A DNA stretch of 64,000 nucleotides from JAHELQ01 sp965603365. GTDB lineage: Bacteria > Acidobacteriota > Aminicenantia > UBA2199. Below are positions 1-8,071 of this stretch, piece by piece. The DNA lies in NCBI GenBank assembly GCA_965603365.1, contig CBFDCR010000011.1, positions 1 to 64,000 on the forward strand, in the 5' to 3' direction. A program made the translations under genes and the position numbers. Below the pieces are notes generated by a model. That model was not told the origin of the DNA, made no database searches, and was given only the letters and a program-made list of their open reading frames with translations. Positions within the stretch are counted from its first letter, which is position 1. Every line of letters begins with the position of its first letter.

Positions 1-585
1 GTCGTTGATAATGATTTCGTAAAATATGTTTTCCGCCGGTATGTACATCAGGGCAAAGTCGAAGGTGCCCTCCTGGGGGTTGATATACTTAGCCGCGATC
101 TCATCGATCCTGAGTTTTATACTTTTTATAAACTCCCGCTTAAATTTCGTTTTTTGACTCATCTCTTCGGCTGCGATGAAGCGCTGGAAACTCTCCAGCG
201 GAAACTTGGAATCGATGGGCACGATGCCGTCCCCCAGGCGGATGACGGCATCCACCTGGGCGCCGCTGCGGAAGGTGTGTTTGATATCGTAGTTTTTGGC
301 CGGGAAAATCTGCTTCAACAGGTCCTCCAGCAGGTACTCGCCGAAGCCGCCCCGTAATTTCGGCGCCCGCAGGATATTTTGCAGCGACGAGATATCTTTG
401 CCGATCTCCTCGATATGTTTCGAACTCTCCGCCAGCGATCCCAACTTGTTATGCACTTCGCCTAACATCTGCTGCGCATTCTGGTAAAAATCCTTCTGCC
501 CCCCCAACGATTGGGTTTTCAGGTCACTTAGCCTCAATAAAATAATGATCATCACCATTATCATCCCCGCCACCAACACACCCAC
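1..585 (-). CDS. rmuC: RmuC-family DNA recombination protein, 3' end off the window
   Basis: Translating the minus strand gives an N-terminal hydrophobic stretch (residues about 1-20), a short coiled-coil-like region, then the RmuC core: a GFGEYLLEDLL block (family consensus RGxWGE), a QVDAVIRL / VPIDSKFPLE segment and FALMYIPAENIFYEII before the window edge. RmuC proteins are membrane-tethered, nuclease-fold proteins that limit DNA rearrangements. The C-terminal part is missing. The start is unclear. An ATG at 600-598 with a good GGAGG upstream is in frame but meets TAA at 588-586, so I place the start at the GTG at 585, which has GGAG nine bases upstream inside the short ORF. The family call is firm; the start is not. 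Confidence 0.82.
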   Translation of the reverse strand, partial: MGVLVAGMIMVMIIILLRLSDLKTQSLGGQKDFYQNAQQMLGEVHNKLGSLAESSKHIEEIGKDISSLQNILRAPKLRGGFGEYLLEDLLKQIFPAKNYDIKHTFRSGAQVDAVIRLGDGIVPIDSKFPLESFQRFIAAEEMSQKTKFKREFIKSIKLRIDEIAAKYINPQEGTFDFALMYIPAENIFYEIIIND

Positions 586-600
586 TTACACCAACTCCAT
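586..600 (-). other. Four-codon ORF (M-E-L-V-stop) abutting rmuC
   Basis: ATG at 600-598 follows a strong Shine-Dalgarno sequence (GGAGG within about 603-612) and reads GAG TTG GTG TAA. The TAA directly touches the GTG at 585 and is in the same frame as rmuC. It is either a nonsense mutation of an rmuC that really starts at 600, or a minimal leader peptide coupled to rmuC. The sequence alone cannot decide. Confidence 0.45.
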
Positions 601-619
601 AGTTTAACTCCTCCCCCCC

Positions 620-648
620 ATTATACCCAAAAACCCCCCATCATGAAA
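620..648 (-). promoter_or_regulatory. Candidate promoter of rmuC
   Basis: On the minus strand a perfect TATAAT lies at 625-620. The hexamer 17 bases upstream (648-643, TTTCAT) matches the -35 consensus only partly. G-runs flank the -10 box. The predicted transcript start gives a leader of about 15-25 nt before the GGAGG site. Support comes mainly from the -10 box. Confidence 0.4.
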
Positions 649-693
649 CCACCCAACCCACAAACCTCAATTTTTTGCTGAGGGATTATTGGA

Positions 694-707
694 ACAGAAA
701 GTTCTGT
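694..707. repeat. 14-bp dyad ACAGAA-AG-TTCTGT
   Basis: A near-perfect palindrome with six-base arms and a two-base centre sits in the 153-bp gap between the 561-aa gene and rmuC. No T-run follows it on the minus strand, so it is not a standard terminator. It could be an operator; no function is assigned. Confidence 0.3.
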
Positions 708-753
708 ACTGGCGGCCTCCTTATTGGGGGATTTTAAAGGGGGAGACGCTGCG

Positions 754-2439
754 CTATTTTACTTCGGGGCCGAGGGTGAAGGTGCCGTTGGCAAAGATGA
801 TGTCCCGGTTGAAATCCTGGATGGCGGCGACAGGATAAAAGCCCTTCTGCTCCCAGCCGTCAAATACACCGTCCTTGCCGCCGGAACCGACGGCATACTC
901 GTCCTGTTTGGCACCGCCGCCGTGGTAGTAGACGAGATCGTTGCCCCAGCCGTCTTTGAGGGGCAGTGTTTTGATATAGAAGGGTTCCAGTTCGGCTTTT
1001 AGTTCTTCCAGGGTCTTGCCTTTGGGGGCATACCCCTTATCGGTGATATAGGACTCGATGGCCATGGCTATCGATTTCATATCCCCCATGGTGGCCTTCT
1101 GCTTGCCCTTTTGCATGGCGGTGAGGAAGTTGGGAACCGCGATGGCCGCCACCACCCCCAACATTGCGGTGGCCGGCAGCAGGACGAAATGTTCCATCTT
1201 CAAGGTGTGATTAAAGGTGACGATCTGGCCCTCGGCGGTATTTTGCTGCACCCCGTAGAAGGCCAGCTTTTTGGGAAACAGGTCAAACAGCTCTTTGGCC
1301 GCCGAATCTTCGGCCTTCATCGTGCCGGCTGCTTCCATGGCCTTTTTCTGGATATCCAGGATGAGTTGAAAGAGCCGGGCACTGAGAAACCTGAATTGAT
1401 TTCCCTGACCGGGTACGCCTTCCGATAATTTCTTGAACTCATCGGTGGCAGTCAGGCCGTCGCCCTTGTCTGCCGCCGCCATCATGGCCTCGACAATCTG
1501 ATTGTTGGAGGCTATTATCAGCAGGCCGTCCTTCTGTACAATGGTCGGTGCCACCGTAATGGGCATGGGGGGAACCGGGATCTGGATTTTTTTCATGCCC
1601 CCCTCCTCCGAGAACTGGGCAAAGGGCATCTTGCTCTTCAGCAGGTCGAACAGGTAAGAGTCCTTCACGGTAAACACGATGGCAACTGCGGGGTCGGGGA
1701 TCTCCATGGTGATGCTGCCCGCCGGAATGGTTTTTTTCGTTTTACTGTCCAGGGATAGGATAAATCCCACCCTGCCGGCCAACGAATCCAGCAATTTATT
1801 CAGGTCAAGACCCTGCTTCAGCAGCATCGGCTCTATTGAGGGAACCGCTTGTTTGAGTTCGGGCAGATCCGATTTTTCCACTTCCCCCTTAAACCACTGC
1901 CACAACGCCTTGATTCTGAAATCGGAGAAACTGGCCAGTACCGTATCGGCCGGCAGCAGTTTCAGCCCCTCAAGATCGTGGGGCTTTTCTTCCATCATCT
2001 GCCAGATCAGGCCCTTGCCTTCTCCTTTGTAGTGGTGGAGAACGAACTTGCTGCGGTTGAGGGTCTCGTCTATGGCCACCGAACTCATCCCCAGGCCGCT
2101 GATTTCCATCAGGCCGCTGTCCTTGATCATGGCATAAACAAAATCAAAAATTTTCAAACCATTCATCATTTCCGGCCGGGATTCGTCCACATTGGCGGCG
2201 ACGATCTTTCGGAGTTTAGCGGCAAAGTCTTCCACATAATTTACGATCCGCCCGGTGCTGACGTAGAGGTACAGTTCGCCGCCCCCATCCAGTTTGGATG
2301 TCACTTCAGCGAAACTGTTCTTGACGGCAGAGTCTACTGTGGCCGGGGCCGGGCCGGGCTTCTGAAAGTGCAGGATAAGATAGACCGCACCGCCGCCCAC
2401 GATCAAGCCGATTAATACTGAGATAATCACTTTTTTCAT
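754..2439 (-). CDS. Membrane-anchored protein with C-terminal GspG-like pseudopilin module
   Basis: 561 aa. Residues 1-26 form a signal or membrane anchor (MKKVIISVLIGLIVGGG). Residues about 30-415 are a mostly soluble region that I do not firmly recognise; it has the general look of DUF3352-type proteins. From about residue 420 the sequence switches to a type IV pilin/pseudopilin pattern: a hydrophobic helix (MLGVVAAIAVPNF), the polar helix continuing as MKSIAMAIESYITDKG, and the GspG signature around LPLKDGWGNDLVYY with a terminal GSGGKDGVF element. A prepilin peptidase site is absent because the pilin helix is internal. GAGGAGG precedes the ATG. A surface or periplasmic role is likely; the exact function is unknown. 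Confidence 0.85.
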   Translation of the reverse strand: MKKVIISVLIGLIVGGGAVYLILHFQKPGPAPATVDSAVKNSFAEVTSKLDGGGELYLYVSTGRIVNYVEDFAAKLRKIVAANVDESRPEMMNGLKIFDFVYAMIKDSGLMEISGLGMSSVAIDETLNRSKFVLHHYKGEGKGLIWQMMEEKPHDLEGLKLLPADTVLASFSDFRIKALWQWFKGEVEKSDLPELKQAVPSIEPMLLKQGLDLNKLLDSLAGRVGFILSLDSKTKKTIPAGSITMEIPDPAVAIVFTVKDSYLFDLLKSKMPFAQFSEEGGMKKIQIPVPPMPITVAPTIVQKDGLLIIASNNQIVEAMMAAADKGDGLTATDEFKKLSEGVPGQGNQFRFLSARLFQLILDIQKKAMEAAGTMKAEDSAAKELFDLFPKKLAFYGVQQNTAEGQIVTFNHTLKMEHFVLLPATAMLGVVAAIAVPNFLTAMQKGKQKATMGDMKSIAMAIESYITDKGYAPKGKTLEELKAELEPFYIKTLPLKDGWGNDLVYYHGGGAKQDEYAVGSGGKDGVFDGWEQKGFYPVAAIQDFNRDIIFANGTFTLGPEVK

Positions 2440-2474
2440 ATTTAAACCTCCTCTTCCGAAATAAATCTGTTTTT

Positions 2475-2503
2475 ATTATGAACCATTTTCCCCCACATTA
2501 CAA
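2475..2503 (-). promoter_or_regulatory. Candidate sigma70-type promoter for the pseudopilin-module gene
   Basis: TTGTAA (2503-2498), a 17-bp spacer and CATAAT (2480-2475) read on the minus strand about 36 bp upstream of the ATG at 2439. Each hexamer is one or two bases off consensus. Confidence 0.45.
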
Positions 2504-2579
2504 TCCTTTTCTCTATTTTTCCCCATTTTGCCGACTATTGCATTTTGTATGTTTTGTATTATCATTATAAGCCGAAACG

Positions 2580-3221
2580 ATGAAACAAAAATTCAAATGC
2601 AATGGTCAGCCGGTGGCTCTCGTTGTCCTGGCGGGCGGCGAGAGCCGGCGCATGAAGCAGGACAAGGCGGTGCTCCCGGTTCCCGGCGGTGCCGGAGCCA
2701 CCCTGATCGAGTGGGTGTTGGCTCAGACCCGGGACTACTTTGAGGAGGTAATCATCAGTGCCTCGCCGGGCCAAAGACTCGATTTTTTGCCTCACCGGAT
2801 CGCGGTTGACCCTCTGCTGGGGCAGGGCCCGCTAATGGGCATCCAGACCGGCCTGTCCGCCTCTCCTTATCAAACCAATTTCATCCTGGCCTGCGACATC
2901 CCGGATATCGACATCGACTTTCTAAAGCGGGTGACGGCCGCTGCCCACGGTTATGACATTGCGGTGCCGGTCACCGCAGCGGACCAATACGAACCCCTGT
3001 TTGCGGTCTATCAAAAAACGGTGCTGCCGAAAATCAAGACCTTGCTGACCTCCGGCACCCGCCAGATCATCCCCCTCTTCTCCCTCTGCAAAACCCGCAC
3101 GATTCCCCTGCCCGGCGGCAGAAGACTCCCCAACCTCAACACCCCCGAAGATTACGAAAAATTTATAAAATGCCTCGACGGTTCATCGATGCGGCAATAC
3201 TCTCGATGCAGGAGCGGGTGA
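2580..3221 (+). CDS. mobA: Molybdenum cofactor guanylyltransferase
   Basis: 213 aa. MobA transfers GMP from GTP to Mo-molybdopterin to make the bis-MGD cofactor needed by DMSO-reductase-family enzymes; it acts in the cytoplasm. The N-terminal nucleotide-binding motif LAGGESRRMKQDKA (residues about 17-30), the GPLMGIQTGL segment, the ACDIPDID metal-binding loop (about residues 100-107) and the C-terminal NLNTPEDYEKF signature are all present. It lies beside dmsA/B/C and torD, whose product needs this cofactor. Its last 59 bases overlap the end of torD on the opposite strand, and the final 16 residues look like read-through beyond the normal MobA end. No clear Shine-Dalgarno precedes the ATG. 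Confidence 0.9.
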   Translation: MKQKFKCNGQPVALVVLAGGESRRMKQDKAVLPVPGGAGATLIEWVLAQTRDYFEEVIISASPGQRLDFLPHRIAVDPLLGQGPLMGIQTGLSASPYQTNFILACDIPDIDIDFLKRVTAAAHGYDIAVPVTAADQYEPLFAVYQKTVLPKIKTLLTSGTRQIIPLFSLCKTRTIPLPGGRRLPNLNTPEDYEKFIKCLDGSSMRQYSRCRSG

Positions 3222-3840
3222 GATGGGCGTGGCCGCGGTAGTAGTCGGTCCGGGCGTGGCGGATGACCCGGTCTGTGAAAGGGATGTACCACAGAAGGAG
3301 GTGATCGGTGAGAAATTCATCTAGCAGTCTCAGAATTTTATTGAGTCTAAGGTTATCTTCTTTTTTAATCGCCGACGCCTCCTGTCGGCACAGGTGGGCC
3401 ATGAAACTCAATTCCAGGCCCATGTGGTCATCCGGCTCGACCCCCATTTTGGCCGCCCTCAGGCCGGAACGTTGGTAACAACGCCGCACCGCCAGGGTCT
3501 GCTTCTCAAACATGAGGTGATCCTTGCTCAAATAGACCGACTCGTAAGGTGAAGCCAAGGTGGTCTCCAGTCCGATGAAAAGTCCGGTATAATCCCGATC
3601 CAGGGCGGATATGTGCGCCGGCTGCCAATGGCCGAAGAATCTTTGCAAAAGTCTCAGCCCCTTTTTGGCAGATTCGTCCGCGGCTGCCAGTGGCCAGTGG
3701 TTGAAGAGATCTTCAACTGCCAACCGGCCGATAAAGTCGAGATCGGGTCTGTCTAAATATACCCGGCCGAGATAATCAAACACCAGATGGTAGACCGAAA
3801 AGCGGACGTTTACGATTGCCCCCCTGTCCCGGCGTTCCAT
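3163..3840 (-). CDS. TorD/DmsD-family molybdoenzyme chaperone
   Basis: 225 aa from the ATG at 3840; an ATG at 3873 would add 11 residues. The protein is all-helical, with the DHMGLELSFMAHLC block (about two thirds along) that matches the TorD-family E-P-x-D-H-xx-xE-L-xF-M signature, followed by a FLTDHLLLWYIPFTDRV segment. Such chaperones bind the Tat signal of the catalytic subunit and help cofactor loading before export. It is the last gene of the minus-strand dmsABC operon and converges on mobA with a 59-bp overlap. The start region carries short GGAAT/ATGGAA repeats (about 3838-3866), which makes the start choice uncertain. Confidence 0.8.
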   Translation of the reverse strand: MERRDRGAIVNVRFSVYHLVFDYLGRVYLDRPDLDFIGRLAVEDLFNHWPLAAADESAKKGLRLLQRFFGHWQPAHISALDRDYTGLFIGLETTLASPYESVYLSKDHLMFEKQTLAVRRCYQRSGLRAAKMGVEPDDHMGLELSFMAHLCRQEASAIKKEDNLRLNKILRLLDEFLTDHLLLWYIPFTDRVIRHARTDYYRGHAHLTRSCIESIAASMNRRGIL

Positions 3841-3896
3841 TATTCCATCATTCCAATATTCCAGTACTTCCATCGTGAGCGCAGCCAACGATACGC

Positions 3897-4841
3897 CTAT
3901 ATCCCCACCCGTGTATAAAGGGCATAGAAAAGATAGCGCCCGACGACCTCGGCGGTCAGTACGACCATGAAGGAGAGCAGTACCAATCGTCTTTTTACCG
4001 GGATTTCTTGATCCCCCCGCCGGCTCTGGTAGAGGGTGAAAAAAATGAGGAGGGCGCCAGAGACCAGGAGGACCAACCGCAGCGAGACAATGGTGATATA
4101 AGTGCCCTGTATACCCAGGCTGCCTGTGGCCATGCCGCCGTATTTTCCCATATATAGCATAAATAACGGCACCGATATGAGCTCCAGGCCAATAAGCATC
4201 AAGGCGGTGAACAAGGTGAGCCTGAGGGCAGAATAGGCAAAATCGATTCTGGCCTGCCGGTCCTTCACCGGGGCGGTGAGATTTCGTTTGGAGGCGGCTA
4301 ACTGGACGGCCATACCGCAGGCCACCGCCAGGCTGCCCAGCAGAAAGGTGGTGATCCAGAAGGAGAGGGGGGTAAAGGGATTGTTCCATACCGGTACGGT
4401 GGGCAGCATATACACCCTGGTCATGCAAAAAATCAATGTCAGGCCCAGTAAACCGCTAAGGAAGACCAGCCAGTTGCGGACTTTGACCCCGGCGATGCCG
4501 CGCCATTTCATAAAGATCAACATCATCACGGCAGCGGTAAACAGAATGACAAACAAAATCTCCCGGCTCAGCCAGGAGGTGGCCAGATTATTTAGTGCAT
4601 TGTATGCTTTGAGGGGGCTGCCCAGATGGAAGAAGGAGACGACGGCAGCCAGTATCATGGCGGCGCCGATGGCCAGCAGAGAGATATCGGCGGTTTGATG
4701 GACCGTTTCGGTTCCGTACTTCTTGACGGCCAGGAAACGGACCACTTCCCGGATAATAAATGTTCCTACCGCCATCTGGGCCAGGATCGTAAATGTGATC
4801 AACGACCATTCGTTACCGTGTATGCTTTGTATGATGTACAT
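3897..4841 (-). CDS. dmsC: DmsC/NrfD-like membrane anchor subunit
   Basis: About 314 aa with around eight hydrophobic helices. The start at 4841 gives MYIIQSIHGNEWSLITFTIL, close to the DmsC N-terminus, and lies one base after the dmsB stop with AAGGAGG about 11 bases upstream; a longer reading to 4898 would run into dmsB. DmsC anchors the catalytic dimer in the membrane and oxidises menaquinol to feed electrons to DmsB. The length fits the family (about 290-330 aa). The conserved arrangement dmsA-dmsB-dmsC-torD supports the role. Confidence 0.88.
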   Translation of the reverse strand: MYIIQSIHGNEWSLITFTILAQMAVGTFIIREVVRFLAVKKYGTETVHQTADISLLAIGAAMILAAVVSFFHLGSPLKAYNALNNLATSWLSREILFVILFTAAVMMLIFMKWRGIAGVKVRNWLVFLSGLLGLTLIFCMTRVYMLPTVPVWNNPFTPLSFWITTFLLGSLAVACGMAVQLAASKRNLTAPVKDRQARIDFAYSALRLTLFTALMLIGLELISVPLFMLYMGKYGGMATGSLGIQGTYITIVSLRLVLLVSGALLIFFTLYQSRRGDQEIPVKRRLVLLSFMVVLTAEVVGRYLFYALYTRVGI

Positions 4842-4842
4842 A

Positions 4843-5460
4843 TCAGACTTCCTCCTTGTTGGCGACATACGCCTTTTCGTTCCACGCCCGCACCGCATCC
4901 CGGTGGGATTTCACCACCAGGGCCGGCCGAGTATATGTTGCCTTAGGCAAGGGGTAGATTTCGCCGGTATGGCCGTATTTGGCTCGCAGTTCAGAGAGTT
5001 CGCCGAAATCCAACACCCGCATGGGACAGGCGGCCACGCAGGCGGGCGCCTTGCCCTGATCGATGTAGTCAAAACAGAAGTGACACTTGGTCATGGTGCC
5101 GGATCTCTTGTCATACTGGGGGGCGCCGTATGGACAGACCCACTCACAATAACGGCAGCCGATGCACTTTTCCCGGTCGATCAGGACAATCCCGTCTTCC
5201 CGTCTGCCGATGGCTCCGGCAGGGCAGGCGCTCAGGCACACCGGGTTTTCGCAGTGGTTACAGGCCACCGAGACGTTGTAGGCAAATACGCCGGAAATCC
5301 AGGCACCTGCCTCTTCGCGCCAATCGCCGCCGGACACCTCGTAGACCCGCCGCCACAAAACTCCCTCTTCGAGATCGTGTTTATCTTTACAGGCCACCTG
5401 ACAGACCTTGCAGCCGGAACAGGCGCTGGTATCTACGTAAAACCCGTACTGTTTCGTCAT
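4843..5460 (-). CDS. dmsB: DmsB-like four [4Fe-4S] cluster electron-transfer subunit
   Basis: 205 aa. Four cysteine groups are visible: CSGCKVCQVAC near residue 14, CNHCENPVCLSAC near 67, CIGCRYCEWVC near 99, and CHFC with CVAAC near 126-145. This is the DmsB/PhsB/NrfC ferredoxin fold, and the usual length is about 205 aa. It passes electrons from the membrane subunit to the molybdenum subunit. The N-terminus MTKQYGFYVDTSAC is typical. It sits 55 bp downstream of dmsA and one base upstream of dmsC. The substrate (DMSO, TMAO, polysulfide or other) cannot be told from this subunit. Confidence 0.93.
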   Translation of the reverse strand: MTKQYGFYVDTSACSGCKVCQVACKDKHDLEEGVLWRRVYEVSGGDWREEAGAWISGVFAYNVSVACNHCENPVCLSACPAGAIGRREDGIVLIDREKCIGCRYCEWVCPYGAPQYDKRSGTMTKCHFCFDYIDQGKAPACVAACPMRVLDFGELSELRAKYGHTGEIYPLPKATYTRPALVVKSHRDAVRAWNEKAYVANKEEV

Positions 5461-5515
5461 CTACTACTCCTTACCCCATCATCCTCTGGCACAAACACTC
5501 GCCTGCCTCCTGCAT

Positions 5516-7909
5516 CTAAGCTTTTTTTACTTCTACCATGATGGTATGTTGGGCATTGCCAAAAGCTAAGGGGGTCCACCGTTCGGATGTCAATATATTG
5601 ACCGAGCCCCGCCGGTCTATGCCGCTCTTATCCGGGGTCCACCAGCCCCCCTGGGGGATGTCCACCACCCCCGGCATGATCCGTTTGCTGAGGCGGCAGG
5701 GAATCGTCATGGCCCCCCGGTCATTGAAAACTTTCACCAGGGCGCCGTCTTTGACGCCCCGCTTCCGGGCGTCGATGGGATTGATGAAGACCCTCTGGGG
5801 AAAGGCCTCGTTGAGCCAGTCCACGTTGTCGTGGGTGGAGTGGACCCGCGGCATGTAGTGGTGGCCCATGGCCTGGAGGGGATACTTTTTGGCCTCAAAG
5901 CCGAAGGGGCTTTCCCACTCCTGGATGTATTTGGGCACCGCCGGGATCTCGTCGGGCCGGTTCATGTCGTACAACCGCTTTGAGAAGATTTCGATTTTAC
6001 CCGAGGGGGTGGGCAGGGGATTTTTTTCGGGATCGGCCCGGAAATCGGCAAAGGCCACCGCCGGTCTGGTGACAGGCAGCGAATAGACCCCGGCGTTGGT
6101 AGACTCCAGTTCATCCAGGTCGGGAATATCGGGGAACCGGGTATTTTTGTATATTTTGACCGCCCATTCGATCCAGTCCCGCTCCGAGCGGCCCTGGGTG
6201 TACTCCTTTTCGATACCCAGCCGGCGGGCGATTTCGCTGCAGATGCGGTAATCGCTTTTGGTCTTGAAGGGCGGTTCCACGATTTTGGGCATGATAATGA
6301 CTTCATCGCCGTACTTCCAGCCATCCTCCAGGCCCCATGTTTCAAACTGGGTGCAGACGGGCAAGATGATGTCGGCAAACCGGCCGGTGGGGGTCAGGAA
6401 TTGATCCTGCACGGCGATAAACTCCACCAGGCTCTCGTCCTGCAAGATTTTGGCGGTGCGGTTGATGTTGGCGTGCTGGTTGATGAGGGCATTGGAGGCC
6501 ACCGCATAGATCAGTTTGATGTTGTTGTCCAGCTTATCGGCTCCCACCACGCCGTGCCCAGGGCCCATCTCCCGGCCCCGCAGTACCGCCTCGGTCCACA
6601 AGAAGGTGGGGATTCTGGCCTTTACCGGGTTACCGCCGGTGGGAAACACGTTCCAGAAGGGCCCGCCGTCGGGGGCCTGCAGCCCCAGGCCGCTGGCCCA
6701 GCCGCCGGGGATACCCACGTTGCCGGTGATGGCCGCCAGCACACAGCCGCCCCGCACCGGCTGTTCACCGTAGGCCCGCCGCTGCATGCCGTAGCCCTGG
6801 TACAGCACCGCAGGCTTTGTGGTGGCATATTCACGGGCGAGGCGGATTATTGTCTCTTTGGGAATACCGGTAATGGCCTGGGCCCATGCCGGTGTCTTAG
6901 CTGTACCGTCGCGGGTTCCCAGTATATAATTCTTGTAACTCTCGGCCGCCTTGGCCCCATCGGGCATCTGGCTTTCGTCAAAACCGAGGCAATATTTCTT
7001 CACGAATTCGGCATCGTACAGGTTCTCGCTAATGATCACATAAGCCATGGCGCTCATCAGGGCGGCATCGGTGCCGGGCCGGATGGGAATCCACTCGTCG
7101 GCCAAGGCCACGGCGCTTAAAGTCATACGGGGATCGATGCACACCACCCGTGCTCCCCGCTCCCGGGCCTTCTTGATAAAAAATTCGCTGTTGGTGCCGT
7201 CCCGCATCTCCGCCGGATTCCAGCCCCACATGATGATGTATCTGGAGTTGAGCCAGTCCTGCCGCTGGTTGCCCGTCACATTGGTGCCGTACACGTAGGG
7301 GGTGGCCTGGCTGATGCAGGCCCAACTGTAGCTGTTGTAGGTGCCCAGGGCGCCGCCAAACAGGTTAAGCAGCCGCACCGCGGTCTGACGGCCGTTGATC
7401 TGGTTGTAGCTGCCGGTACCGTAGGGAACGTAGAGGGCGGAGTTGCCGTATGTCTCTTTCACCCGGACCAGTTCGGCCGCCACCTTATCCAGCGCCTCAG
7501 CCCAGGAGATCCGCTTGAATTTGCCTTCCCCCCGCCGGCCGACCCGTTTCATGGGGTACTTCAAGCGGTCGGGATGATACTGGCGGCGGCGGTAGGCACG
7601 GCCCCGGATGCAGGCCCGCAGTTGGGGATCTTCTACCGTATCGGTGGGCCGGTCGTCGGTCTCGATGCGGGTAATCACTCCTTCTTTGAGGTGAACTTTG
7701 AGCAGGCAGCGGCCGCCGCAGTTGTGGGCCGGGCAGCCCACCCGCACCATCCGCTCGCCGGCCAGATCGGTTTCGACTTTGTCCCGGGCCGGATCAACCG
7801 CAATCAATCGGTTGCCCAACCCCCCGGCCGCCACCGTGCCGCCCAAAAAAGCACTCCACTTCAGAAAACTGCGCCGATCGATGGCCGCCGCCAGCGGATT
7901 CTCATTCAT
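5516..7909 (-). CDS. dmsA: DMSO-reductase-family molybdopterin catalytic subunit, Tat-exported
   Basis: About 797 aa from the ATG at 7909 (AGGA upstream); ATGs at 7930 and 7960 are alternatives. A twin-arginine signal DRRSFLKWSAFLGG directs folded export. The N-terminal [4Fe-4S] ligands are CPAHNCGGRC and a distant C in ACIRGRAYRR, with Arg after the last Cys as in DMSO-reductase-type enzymes. A YNSYSWACISQ segment offers a serine as probable molybdenum ligand. PAEMRDG, RPGTDAALMSAM and GHHYMPRVHSTHDNV segments are family signatures for bis-MGD binding. With DmsB, DmsC, TorD and MobA it forms an anaerobic respiratory reductase. Substrate is not assigned beyond the family. Confidence 0.9.
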   Translation of the reverse strand: MNENPLAAAIDRRSFLKWSAFLGGTVAAGGLGNRLIAVDPARDKVETDLAGERMVRVGCPAHNCGGRCLLKVHLKEGVITRIETDDRPTDTVEDPQLRACIRGRAYRRRQYHPDRLKYPMKRVGRRGEGKFKRISWAEALDKVAAELVRVKETYGNSALYVPYGTGSYNQINGRQTAVRLLNLFGGALGTYNSYSWACISQATPYVYGTNVTGNQRQDWLNSRYIIMWGWNPAEMRDGTNSEFFIKKARERGARVVCIDPRMTLSAVALADEWIPIRPGTDAALMSAMAYVIISENLYDAEFVKKYCLGFDESQMPDGAKAAESYKNYILGTRDGTAKTPAWAQAITGIPKETIIRLAREYATTKPAVLYQGYGMQRRAYGEQPVRGGCVLAAITGNVGIPGGWASGLGLQAPDGGPFWNVFPTGGNPVKARIPTFLWTEAVLRGREMGPGHGVVGADKLDNNIKLIYAVASNALINQHANINRTAKILQDESLVEFIAVQDQFLTPTGRFADIILPVCTQFETWGLEDGWKYGDEVIIMPKIVEPPFKTKSDYRICSEIARRLGIEKEYTQGRSERDWIEWAVKIYKNTRFPDIPDLDELESTNAGVYSLPVTRPAVAFADFRADPEKNPLPTPSGKIEIFSKRLYDMNRPDEIPAVPKYIQEWESPFGFEAKKYPLQAMGHHYMPRVHSTHDNVDWLNEAFPQRVFINPIDARKRGVKDGALVKVFNDRGAMTIPCRLSKRIMPGVVDIPQGGWWTPDKSGIDRRGSVNILTSERWTPLAFGNAQHTIMVEVKKA

Positions 7910-7950
7910 TGATTTATTTTCCTGCGCCATGACAGGATTGTAAATGAAAT

Positions 7951-8004
7951 CCCCCACCATTTCAACCCCCGATACCCCCAACCCATCCCCGCCCCCCCGG
8001 CCCC
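7951..8004 (-). other. G-quadruplex-prone G-run cluster upstream of dmsA
   Basis: Read on the minus strand this 54-bp stretch has seven runs of three to seven G separated mostly by loops of one to four bases (a single ten-base loop). It lies between dmsA and the divergent glycosidase gene, in the likely 5' leader of dmsA. At least four G-tracts with short loops meet the usual intramolecular G4 rule. Confidence 0.6.
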
Positions 8005-8039
8005 TCTTCTGGAGAGAGGAAAAAAAGTGGGTTTTGGTA

Positions 8040-8045
8040 TATAAT
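8040..8045 (+). promoter_or_regulatory. Candidate -10 box (TATAAT) for the glycosidase gene
   Basis: A perfect TATAAT lies 27 bp upstream of the ATG at 8072, and GGAGG lies at about 8060. No good -35 hexamer is seen 16-18 bp upstream, so this is low-confidence support for a start of transcription. Confidence 0.3.
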
Positions 8046-8071
8046 TGGGTTTTTGGTGATGGAGGTATGAA

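Noticed and set aside
692..704. GAAC-N5-GTTC as a LexA box before rmuC
   Set aside because: Spacing is five rather than four and the flanks do not fit; kept only as an unassigned dyad.
6401..7120. 239-codon open frame opposite dmsA
   Set aside because: Antisense shadow of a well-supported gene, with no recognisable domain and a GC-driven absence of stops.
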